Assembly (NCBI GenBank): GCA_021234155.1
Contig: JAJEKV010000014.1
Location: forward strand, 4,917,563 to 4,981,562
Direction of reading: 5' to 3'
Length of the DNA stretch: 64,000 nucleotides
Source of the DNA: Isoetes taiwanensis
Lineage: Eukaryota > Streptophyta > Lycopodiopsida > Isoetales > Isoetaceae
Below the pieces are notes generated by a model that was not told where the DNA came from, searched no databases, and saw nothing but the letters and a program-made list of their open reading frames with translations. A program made the translations under genes and the position numbers. Position 1 is the first letter of the stretch. Each line of letters opens with the position of its first letter. Of the stretch, positions 55,205-64,000 are shown piece by piece.

Positions 55205-56671
55205 GTGAGTGTAAAGAGTGTGGGATTAAGAAGTTCCCTATCTCGCCCACATGAACAATCTAGTGATAGTGGCATGGTGAAGTGGGAATACCTAGACTAT
55301 GAAAAAACGTATTCGAGATGGCAGCAAAGAAGTCTAAGCTCGTTCACCAACACAATGAAACCGCAAGTCTTCCACGGTGAACAAAATGTTGGAGAAGCTT
55401 CCAAAATTTCCTTTACACAACTTCGGATATAAGTGGCGCAAACGGGCCCAAGACAAAGAACTCCTTGATAACTTGCACGGAGATGCTTACCTATCCGTGG
55501 TTGACTTCGCAGAGAATTATACTTTTAAGGAGCGTAATGAAGTTCAGTCCATGCTACCTGGGTCAACAACCGGATAACTATATTTGTTCAAATAACCTAT
55601 CGGGTTGATCCACGATTTAACACCATTGAGAAGGAAACACACTACTATGTGTGCGGGATGATAGGAACATGACACACTTTTTTGTTCAACATTGTTTTAT
55701 GAAATATTTTGAGTACTTAAAGCGAAAGGCAATGTCCCCAAACAAAGACTATGTATTTTCGGATGGTGTTGCATCACAATTCAAAAAATGATCATTTTAT
55801 TTTGTTGGAAGGTACACGGTTGTGATACAGAGGTCAACATCTTTGTGGAACTTCTTTGGATCAAACCATGGAAAAGGTGAACATGATGGGAAGGCAGCGT
55901 TATTGAAAAGATGGATACGAGGTCTCTGACTTAAACATCCCGACATTAAACTAGATAATGCCCATGATGTGGTGAAAATTGCGGAGAAACAATTTCAATG
56001 TGGTACATCCGAGTGGACCTGAAAATGGAAGAAAAGTTCGGAGATACTTCTGGGAAATAAAACCTGAGGATATCAACAGGAAAAAGGCTTGGGGTGCAGA
56101 GACAATTCCAGAAACGAGGCAAATTCATTCAGTCCATGGATTCAGCACAGGAAATCCAACACAGCTACATACCAGAAAGCTATCATATTTTTGCAGCAAT
56201 TGTTTGGATGGAAAATGGGACATGTGTGAGAACAAATTGTATGTAGATGAATGGAAACTTGTAGTCGTTGAACCATCCTCCAATGTTCATGCGGATGTGG
56301 AAGAGACCCGCAAGTCTACCAGGCCACTATACTCAATCTTGGCAAAAGTACTTGCAGAAGCACTTAGAGAAGGAGACAGCTTTGCAGTTGCTGCACCTAA
56401 AGGGAATGAGGAGGATTCTGTATTTTGGATGTTGCTATGCACCAAGCCAAAATTTGAAGTTGAAAATGACTTCAAGCAGAACGGAAACTTGTTTATGAGA
56501 GGTGAAAACGTTGTGGAGGGCATTTACTATAGAAAGAAGCCTCGGTCAAAGGTGATGTATGAGTTGTTGACAAACGAGCCAAAGTCACTTGTATTCTCTA
56601 CTCAAATTTGTGCTATTCGAGTCCCCATGCAGCAGATCAAGAAAGGTGCTTTCGAACTGCTTCTGAGCTAG
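55205..56671 (+). pseudogene. transposase-like protein of the DFAENY / SDG..SQFK type
   Basis: Coding pieces in order: GECKECGIKKF (about 55203), KFPLHNFGYKWRKRAQDKEL (55410), LHGDAYLSVVDFAENYTFKE (55475), KDYVFSDGVASQFKK (55748), WNFFGSNHGKGEHDGKAALL (55847), LDNAHDVVKIAEKQFQ (55950). The last part (55979-56671) is 230 codons open, with CSNCLDGKWDMCEN and VEGIYYRKKP. The DFAENY, SDG.ASQFK and HGKG..DG boxes recall large uncharacterised transposon-like proteins common in invertebrates, where the acidic residues may form a DDE-type core. Stops and frame changes between 55570 and 55980 break it. Function is inferred; the C-terminal half looks best kept. Confidence 0.55.
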
Positions 56672-56862
56672 ACCAAAGCGGATGAGGAAAAGATTCTAGA
56701 AAACTTGCCCGAGGTTTTATCGATGAAGATAGCATGTCGATGAAGAATAGTTGAACACATTCTTACAAAAGTTAGGAAATGATTCAGAAATTTTGAATAT
56801 ATGTTGTTGTGTCTTGCCTTGTTTGGGAATAATATAAGAAACTCAATTCCATGCTCAATTGT

Positions 56863-57010
56863 ATTTTTTTTTTTTTTTTTTTGAGTGAATGGGGTTTTTT
56901 TCATTAATTATAGAAAAAGGTACAACATAGTGAGTGAGCCTTTATAGGTAGGCTACTCATGATAAAGCATGCAAATAAATACAAATGAAGTAGGTGCTGT
57001 TGAAAGCACA
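56863..57010 (-). mobile_element. possible LINE 3' end with poly(A)
   Basis: T-run at about 56863-56882, then GAGTGAATGGGGTTTTTTTC. Read on the minus strand this is a 3' UTR with AATTAATGAAAAAAACCCC and a poly(A) tail. No coding sequence is attached. Confidence 0.3.
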
Positions 57011-57240
57011 TAGCAATGTTTTATAATAACAGTAGTAGTTGTGATATGTGTTATCTTTCCTTGAGTGAAGCGAGCGCACTCACCTGAAAAAGATGTAGAT
57101 GTTAATAAGATCACGTTATATGCGGTCTGTTTCTTGTCAAAAAGGGAGAGGTGCAAGTCAATGATGTGGAAGAGTGGGGTGATTTGTGTGGAAATGGTAG
57201 GTGTTTAGGAATTCATGGTGAGCTCGGAAATTAGGGTGAA

Positions 57241-57931
57241 CTATAAGAGTGTTGCCATTTCCCGGTTTAGCTTCGATGTCACTGGCTGTCTGCATTGGTA
57301 GTGGACATCAAAATTATCAAAGTGCCATATGCATCCGCCAGGCACATAATAGCATTCCCTGTAGTACTCAAACTGGCGATCATCATTCTTCTTTGTTTTG
57401 CTTTCCATGAACCACCATATTTGATGCATAAGATATGTGCCTCTGCGTAATTCTATAGCCCATTCTAGTTCATCATCGGGGATATCAATTATATCTATAT
57501 CCGTGATGCCCCTAAGCGTACTTTGTCCACATGTCATGAGTGTATTGAATATCGTGTACCAATCTACGCCTGGAACAATCTATATTCTGCAGGTTCCACT
57601 GAAGTTCCAATGTCTCTGCTAAGGTTCCTCATGTAATCTCTGAATAGTTGTATGTTTGTGGGGACTCTGGATTGTTGGTATTCAAAATCTGAGGCAAATT
57701 GCTCGTCCGAGATGCTCGGCCCAGCTGGTCTCGGAAATAGAGGAACTGGTACACCATTAGCATCCAATCTTGGCAGAGTTTGAGATCCTCTTTGATCCAG
57801 AGAGAGTGTATCCCAGTTTGGAGCAAAGTAGCTGAAGTGGTTCATATCTTTTGACAGAGGATCTTGGGATCGAGATGGAATGCACTAACTGTGAGAGTAG
57901 AGCATCCCTTTGAGCAGCAGGAAGGAGCATG
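57241..57931 (-). pseudogene. unknown protein, frame-broken
   Basis: From about 57931: LLPAAQRDALLSQLVHSI, then in the next frame FSYFAPNWDTLSLDQRGSQT and FRDYMRNLSRDIGT. After a further break 57537-57241 reads IIDIPDDELEWAIELRRGTY, HQIWWFMESKTKKNDDRQFE and CYYVPGGCIWHFDNFDVHYQ. Trp/Tyr-rich, no domain I recognise. It is divergent from the gene starting at 58384. Confidence 0.35.
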
Positions 57932-58017
57932 AAATTGTGATGGAGCGAAAGAGAATTTGAATTTAGGGCTGACGGGCCATGTAAAAGTTTATTTTTTTTG
58001 GGAAAATTTGCCATAAA

Positions 58018-58072
58018 TTTCACCACATGTGTCACCAAATGTTTCACCACATGTCTCACCACGTGTTTCACT
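58018..58072. repeat. short array of TTCACCACATGT-like units
   Basis: Five imperfect 11-12 bp units (TTCACCACATGTG, TCACCAAATGTT, TCACCACATGTC, TCACCACGTGTT and a partial). It sits between two divergent ORF sets. The same core recurs at 61875-63030 and, reversed, at 54296-54860. Confidence 0.75.
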
Positions 58073-58383
58073 TTCTGTCTCTTCCCCCGAGACAGAGATC
58101 CTTCTGAACAGCTTTTCCACTGAAATGCTTTCCTTTTCCTTAAATTCTCTCGGTCCCATCAATTCCTCTCATCATCCTTTGGTTGACAGCCGTACCTCGG
58201 GCAAAAATCATTATGGGATGGCAAAAATTAATGACCTCGGACAACCCAGAAGGCCCGAGGTGCCATTCTTCTTGCTCCCGACCGAGTTTACGTGTTTCAC
58301 AGTTCTGATTTCTGATTTACAGTTTACAGTTTTCTGATTCTGATTTTACAGTTCTGATTTCTGGCCCGGCTACTTCAGCAGAC

Positions 58384-58912
58384 ATGGCCAACTTCACCTC
58401 TTGGATCCTGCAAAACGATGGCACTCCGGAATGGGACAATGTCACCAGAGAAGAAGAGCCCATGATACCTAGGCGTGCTGTCCCGATTTTCACCCATGCA
58501 GAATGGATGGACATTCTCAGGCAACAGAAATTTCTCTATTCACCGGATGAGAATATGACCACAGAAATGTTGAAAACTCTCACCAGGAGGATGAATTGTA
58601 CACCAAACCTCCCAGATCTCTCAACTTTCTCTGCTTCCAAAAATTTTACACACCAAAGATCTTTAGCCTATTCCTCCTACTATTGACCAGGATCTGCAAA
58701 GGTTGAAACCTTTTCTGCTTAATGGCTACCAAGCCTTTACGCTAGACAGGTTCTGCTTTTGTTATGATAGGTTGTTTACAGAGGAACAATTCCTTCACTT
58801 CAGGGATATGTTCTATCATCACAAGGGCTTGCAGGATGCACATGGAGAAGCTGCTATTCTGTTTGGTAACACTGCACCATTATGGTTTTTGCTTTCCCTC
58901 GTAATGGGATGA
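58384..58912 (+). pseudogene. unknown protein, frame-broken
   Basis: 58384-58686 reads MANFTSWILQNDGTPEWDNV, MIPRRAVPIFTHAEWMDILR and MTTEMLKTLTRRMNC. After a break near 58640, 58703-58912 reads MKPFLLNGYQAFTLDRFCFC and FTEEQFLHFRDMFYHHKG. The pieces look like one protein of about 170 residues. Not recognised; no signal peptide or membrane segment. Confidence 0.4.
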
Positions 58913-60700
58913 TATAGGTCGGGTAAGCTGACCGGTGTACACCGATCCGGTGGTCATAGAAGATGACGAGGAGGAGCTGGACCCGCATCTCTTTTGATAG
59001 ACGACAGAATGAAAGCAAGTGTATATAAAAAATTTTGTTGCTCATGTAATCTGAAGTGTTTAATAGAAATCCTGGCTTGTAATCTGAAATGTAACCTTAT
59101 GTAATCATTTTATATGTTTAATATAATATAAATCTTCACTCTTCAATCTCTCACTGTTTAATTGACAGGGTGAAAGTGACACACGTAAAATTACATTAAG
59201 GATGAACGTAATTGGACAGAGAATCATTGGAAATCATCACATCAAATGCAAGGTCAATCATTCAAAAGTCGGGTCGGCAGAAGCATTGGGGAAAACCATA
59301 AATCTAGTTTTGCATGCGCACATTGGCTTATCACAATCCAGCTATGGCGGAAGAAAACGAAGGAGAACACGAGCACAAACAATCTCGCCCAGTTCAAATG
59401 CAAATGATCCGGTAGGACCTATAATCGAGCAAATAAACCAGAACAGAGGCGATATTAGAGGAGCGGAGGACCCATGAATTCCGAGGTATTCTAGGCTTAA
59501 AACATAGGTTAATTCCTGATGGGCTTAAAGAATTAAAAGCCAATGCAGTGATAGGCGGTTGCCGTTTTTTGTAGTAGATGTTGTTTTATACAGATGATGT
59601 TGTTTACACGCATGCGCCGGGAGACTTAACAGAAAGCCGGTAAACCGGGGTTCTCGGGTGGTGTATGATTCTCGAGGATGAGTTCTCATGCTCTCCATGC
59701 TTGAGGAAGAGGATATGTTCATCCAACTAAAAGCGGAAAATGATCCATGCTTCAGCCATTAAAAAAGTGCTCAACAGGCCAGATGCATGGAGACACAACG
59801 AGACAATACTTTATGAATCTGTATCATAAGTGGGAGCAGAAACGAGAAGCTCATGTTTTAGTGTTGCTGGATTACACCAACTATTCAGCAGAAACACTTG
59901 ATGAAATCTTGAACATACTTGGAAGAAGAAGAGTTACAGATCTCACAATGCAGGATCTGATTGAGGCCCAGTAACTGTATGTCATCATTAACCTCTTCAA
60001 AACAGCTCAGGGTTATAGTTTTCCCTGATTTTTCTGCATACTTCATTGCATAAGAAGTATGAACTATTCTACCGGGTATGGTAGATTTCCATATGTATTT
60101 TTCTCCCTTTGAAATATAAAAACAACGTTTGCATCACCCGGTCAGAAAATGGAATGGCTCTCAGATTCCTGATAGTATCTTGACTGATTTTGGTGACAGC
60201 AATATATGGATCCCAAATTAGGTCCCTGAATTGATATGAGGCCAAAATTCATTAAGCTCTGCTTTGTGCAAAGATTCTTGCAAGGCCACTAACTTTTGCT
60301 TCAGGGAATTCTGTGTTTTTCTTTTCAGTTTCTTTTGAACTCTATTTCTTTTGAACCCGAGCCACCCATCTCATATTTTCCTATTTGCTGAGCTGGTTAC
60401 CATATTTTGTTAGTGTGCAGATCATAGATTCTGCACCTTCAAATTCCTTGTTTGCATTTTATAATTAATGACAAAAAGTTCAAATAATCGGAATAGCAAA
60501 TTCGAACTGAAAGAACAATGGAAACTCGTGAGAATGTTTAAAGCAAAACAAGTTCTATTGCAAAACAAGGACTATTACAAAACAAGTTCTGTCATTAATG
60601 CTCTGGTTTGGAAGTGCATCAGTTGTAACTAGTTTGGTTTTTGTATTTCCTTTGACAGTATTAAGTAGGACTTGCAGAAAAAGACGATTCACATTAATAG
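58913..60700. other. no clear gene
   Basis: Two weak candidates: 59202-59477 (+, with a basic patch GGRKRRRTRAQ) and 59747-59974 (+, HVLVLLDYTNYSAETLDEIL, GRRRVTDLTMQDLIEAQ). The second is protein-like but short and unidentified; both may belong to the surrounding transposon-like region. Confidence 0.3.
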
Positions 60701-60706
60701 ATCAAA

Positions 60707-60829
60707 AAGGCACTAAGGCCATCATATAGTACAATCAGAGGCACTAAGGCCATTACAATCAAAAAAAGGCACTAAGGCCATTACAATCAGAGGCACAAGG
60801 CCATTACATTCAAAGAGGCACTAAGGCCT
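60707..60829. repeat. five short repeats AGGCACTAAGGCCATTACA
   Basis: AGGCACTAAGGCC followed by ATTACAATCA-like spacers recurs five times, period about 20-32 bp. An A-run follows at about 60848. It resembles subterminal repeats of DNA transposons, but no terminal inverted repeat was seen. Confidence 0.7.
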
Positions 60830-60969
60830 GTTTCACTAAACCTGTTCAAAGAAAAAAAAAAAAAAAAAAAAAGGTGGCACAGCCGGGACTTCAAGCTTCA
60901 TCTGTAAGAAAAAGTGAAGAAAATTAGTTTAGAATACATAAAAGAAAGCAAAAATTTAATGCATGCATG

Positions 60970-61299
60970 CTACTTACTCTGTAGAAAATTTTGGAGTTCC
61001 AAAAAAAATTCATGTTCTTCTTCGTCTCTTACCTCTTCTTCTTCTTCGGTCTGGTCTTCGCTCCATTCGTTATCAGAATCTTGGGAATCTTGGGGATCAT
61101 TAGAAGAAGCTTCATCAGAGGAATCAAAATTAGAGGAGGATTCCACCTCTTCTGAAAGCTCCGAAAGATCTTCAGAGCTTTCAGAAGAGGTGGAATACTC
61201 TAATCGAGCTCTCGGCTCGGGGCTCTCCGGTAGTAGGGTCACGGGGATCTGGCTCCACGGTAGTGAAAAATTGGCCAAGATCCTATGCATAACTGGCAA
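60970..61299 (-). CDS. acidic Ser/Glu-rich ORF, unknown
   Basis: 109 codons: a short N-terminal part (MHRILANFSLPW) then a strongly acidic, serine-rich stretch (SSESSEDLSELSEEVESS, DSDNEWSEDQTEEEEEV) and FLELQNFLQSK. Low complexity; it overlaps the palindrome at 61140-61196. It may be the C-terminus of a larger broken gene whose part at 61283-61480 (minus) is Ser/Pro/Arg-rich. Confidence 0.3.
   Translation of the reverse strand: MPVMHRILANFSLPWSQIPVTLLPESPEPRARLEYSTSSESSEDLSELSEEVESSSNFDSSDEASSNDPQDSQDSDNEWSEDQTEEEEEVRDEEEHEFFLELQNFLQSK
61140..61196. repeat. perfect 22-bp inverted repeat, 13-bp loop
   Basis: ATTCCACCTCTTCTGAAAGC (plus TC) at 61140-61161 is the exact reverse complement of 61175-61196. 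The loop 61162-61174 contains AGATCT. Confidence 0.95.
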
Positions 61300-61359
61300 G
61301 GACCTCAGCCAAAGGGATTGATAGCAGTTTCCGGCGCTTATGAGGGCCAGGGGAGGCAG

Positions 61360-61430
61360 CGCGAGAGGGAGAGGCAGAGCTGGAGGGAGAGCGAGAGGGA
61401 GAGGCAGAGCTGGAGGGAGAGCGGCAGCGC
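61360..61430. repeat. GAGAGGGAGAGGCAGAGCTG tandem repeat
   Basis: A roughly 34-bp purine-rich unit (GCGAGAGGGAGAGGCAGAGC TGGAGGGAGA) occurs about twice, encoding a Ser/Arg-rich string on the minus strand. Confidence 0.7.
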
Positions 61431-61731
61431 TTCAACATTCTGTTGGAAGGAATTGGACGATGCTTCTCCTTCACGACCATAGCCTATAAAGGCTGGCGTG
61501 AAATTAATTTCGTAGGCTACGATTTTAGGATTTCGTACCATTAGTATCTTAATCGTAATGATTTAGTAGGATACTAATAATAACCTCGAAATAACCATTA
61601 TTATATCCATCCTGAATTGGCCATTCATTTTTGGACACCAATCATATTATGTTGGCTTGGCACTTGTTTAGTAATTTTAGTTATAATTAGCTAGTGTAAA
61701 TTGATTGTTGACTTCAATTGTTGACTTACGC

Positions 61732-63030
61732 TTCACCAAACATGTTGGTCAATGAAAGTCAAACATGTAACAATGGTCATGTAAAGGCTCAAGCATGCCA
61801 AGGTGGCTCAAATATGCCACCTAGGCTCCAACATGCCAAGGTGGCTCAAACATGCCACGTAAGCTCCAACATGCCACCTATGATTCACCACATGATTCAC
61901 CACATGATTCACCAAATGCACCACATGATTCACCACATGCACCATTTGCATCACCAAACATGTTGGTCAATGAAAGTCAAACATGTAACAAAGGTCATGT
62001 AAAGGCTCAAGCATGCCAAGGTGGCTCAAATATGCCACCTAGGCTCCAACATGCCAAGGTGGCTCAAACATGCCACGTAAGCTCCAACATGCCACCTATG
62101 ATTCACCACATGATTCACCACATGATTCACCAAATGCACCACATGATTCACCACATGCACCATTTGCATCACCAAACATGTTGGTCAATGAAAGTCAAAC
62201 ATGTAACAAAGGTCATGTAAAGGCTCAAGCATGCCAAGGTGGCTCAAATATGCCACCTAGGCTCCAACATGCCAAGGTGGCTCAAACATGCCACGTAAGC
62301 TCCAACATGCCACCTATGATTCACCACATGATTCACCAAATGCACCACATGATTCACCACATGCACCATTTGCATCACCAAACATGTTGGTCAATGAAAG
62401 TCAAACATGTAACAAAGGTCATGTAAAGGCTCAAGCATGCCAAGGTGGCTCAAATATGCCACCTAGGCTCCAACATGCCAAGGTGGCTCAAACATGCCAC
62501 GTAAGCTCCAACATCCCACCTATGATTCACCACATGATTCACCAAATGCACCACATGATTCACCACATGCACCATTTGCATCACCAAACATGTTGGTCAA
62601 TGAAAGTCAAACATGTAACAAAGGTCATGTAAAGGCTCAAGCATGCCAAGGTGGCTCAAATATGCCACCTAGGCTCCAACATGCCAAGGTGGCTCAAACA
62701 TGCCACGTAAGCTCCAACATGCCACCTATGATTCACCACATGATTCACCAAATGCACCACATGATTCACCACATGCACCATTTGCATCACCAAACATGTT
62801 GGTCAATGAAAGTCAAACATGTAACAAAGGTCATGTAAAGGCTCAAGCATGCCAAGGTGGCTCAAATATGCCACCTAGGCTCCAACATGCCAAGGTGACT
62901 CAAACATGCCACATAAGCTCCAACATGCCACCTATGATTCACCACATGATTCACCACATGATTCACCGAATGCACCACATGATTCACCACATACACCATT
63001 TGCATCACCACATCTATCACGACATGTATC
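61732..63030. repeat. minisatellite with 218/206-bp units, about six copies
   Basis: Units recur at offsets of 218, 218, 206, 206 and 206 bp. Each holds CCAAACATGTTGGTCAATGA, AGTCAAACATGTAACAAAGG, twice GCCAAGGTGGCTCAAA, and an inner array of CATGATTCACCA 12-mers. The 218/206 difference is one such 12-mer. The last unit decays into TATCACGACATGTATCACC. Copies are nearly identical. Confidence 0.95.
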
Positions 63031-63059
63031 ACCACATTGTCATGAATCTTTGAATACAT

Positions 63060-63387
63060 CAATTTCTTCTGGAGATTTGAACTCCACCAGAGTGTTGCTC
63101 TGGTCAGCCAGAAAAGTCTATTGTATACAATAGTATACAACAATGTACATTAGAGTGTCAATGAAAGAATAGGTTACAAGAATAACCTCTTTGGTTACAA
63201 TAATACAAACATGTGATTACAAGTAAAGATCTATTGATCTGTCAACCTCAGCTTCATTACTAGAGCAACTGTGCTTCACAACATCAATCATCATTCTGCG
63301 CGTGTCCAACAGCTCGCCACTAGAAATTGGTACACCACTCAACAAAAACATATCGGGCCTCACATTGGATGAGTAATACCTTCAAAT
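63060..63387. other. no gene recognised
   Basis: Spacer between the minisatellite and the protease relic; contains TATTGTATACAATAGTATAC (about 63118), a short palindromic stretch. Confidence 0.4.
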
Positions 63388-63908
63388 TTACGAACTCACC
63401 TTGCATTGGGATAGTATGTCCAAGTCTCGCATTACTGCAGCCACAACTTTCTTTACAAAGACACATATAGCAGGACCACACGACCAGCAATCAGACTGAG
63501 TGGGGAAACTTGTAATTTTCTTGTGGCGCAGCTTTATGGTGCTTGGGAATTTTGTGTTTGCATCCTCAACAAAACTCATGACAAAGCTCGGAGCCCTTGT
63601 ACATTTCTAGGCTTTGTCAAAATGGTACACACCGGGTGACATTTAACCGGGCTGACCTCCAAGACCTACAATGACATACACCGCCCAAAGGTCAGCGATA
63701 ACATCTTTGGCGTAATGGTACACATTCTCGAAATTGCAAGTTCCGGGTTCAACAGTTTGTCCTTTGAAGCAAGCTCGCTCGACAAAGAATGTGTAAATGA
63801 GCGGATCCATGAAATGGAACCTCTGTTCCATGTCATGCTTGATGCGTAATTGGTGCATACACCGCCAAAGTCCAAAGGTCCGGTAAAACAAGATGATTTA
63901 AGAAACAA
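63388..63908 (-). pseudogene. Ulp1-like (C48) cysteine protease relic
   Basis: Minus-strand order: RFHFMDPLIYTFFVERACF (about 63830), YHYAKDVIADLWAVYVIVGL (63710), a broken stretch with KCHPVCTILTKP where the catalytic His would be, then 63579-63388 with KKITSFPTQSDCWSCGPAIC. The last part matches the Q....CG box of Ulp1/SENP proteases, with the nucleophile likely in SCG. Such domains often ride on plant DNA transposons (CACTA, MULE). Frame breaks at about 63640 and 63580. The call rests on the last motif and domain order. Confidence 0.4.
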
Positions 63909-64000
63909 TAGAAGACTTCAAATCTGAGTTGTTTACATTAAATTACTAACATCATGAAGAAATGGACTATCCTGTCACTGAACCAATCCCTACTTTTCTC

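Noticed and set aside
61732-63030. The regular repeats as a CRISPR array
   Set aside because: Units are 206-218 bp and identical throughout with no variable spacers, in a plant nuclear context; a minisatellite.

Overview
The window is nuclear DNA of a land plant. The evidence is a FEI-type receptor kinase relic, a plant-type intron-rich penta-EF-hand gene, a chromovirus primed by initiator tRNA-Met, CACTA and Helitron remnants, and telobox promoters. The high repeat load and the L1-like ORF1 proteins would fit a large genome such as that of a non-seed plant, but I cannot name the species. Only one gene is convincingly intact: the 10-exon, 167-residue calcium-binding protein gene at 48150-51224 (+). 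A histone H2A gene without its first exon (3638-4021, -) is the next best.

Layout. 0-4 kb: a decayed FEI-like kinase (-) and partial H2A (-). 4-7 kb: an LTR end with primer-binding site and a LINE reverse-transcriptase scrap. 7.6-16 kb: two members (A, and tandem array B) of an unclassified repeat family. 18-19.3 kb: CACTA transposase relics split by LINE 3' ends. 21-24.7 kb: a second LTR/PBS scrap, a Helitron 3' end, a nested palindrome cluster and a disrupted unknown coding region. 25-27 kb: an LTR-like fragment and a LINE copy that carries ORF1 and a 3' end but no ORF2. 27578-46858: a complete chromodomain Ty3/gypsy element (-) with two LTRs, PBS, polypurine tract and 5-bp target duplication. 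It holds extra coding DNA upstream of gag and a nested tandem array C of the same unclassified family. 47-53 kb: a second ORF1-only LINE, the penta-EF-hand gene and a LINE ORF2 relic. 53-64 kb: a transposon-like region with a broken protein of a 'DFAENY / SDG..SQFK' type, several unknown ORFs, three loci rich in TCACCACATG-like repeats, and a Ulp1-like protease relic.

The best candidate for something undescribed is the A/B/C repeat family. Three diverged members, five copies in all, share a hairpin whose stems differ in sequence but keep their pairing and a 5-nt loop. All three members stop on the right at the same place: a conserved GGGATTGAC block, a small CTAG-stem hairpin, then a T-run. 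No coding capacity for mobility was found in them.

A caution for the whole window: near-identical duplicates (the two LTRs, the array units) differ mainly by clustered small changes at CTG/CAG and CCGG sites. This looks like methylation-linked base-calling error, so frameshifts in the retroelement and elsewhere may not be real.
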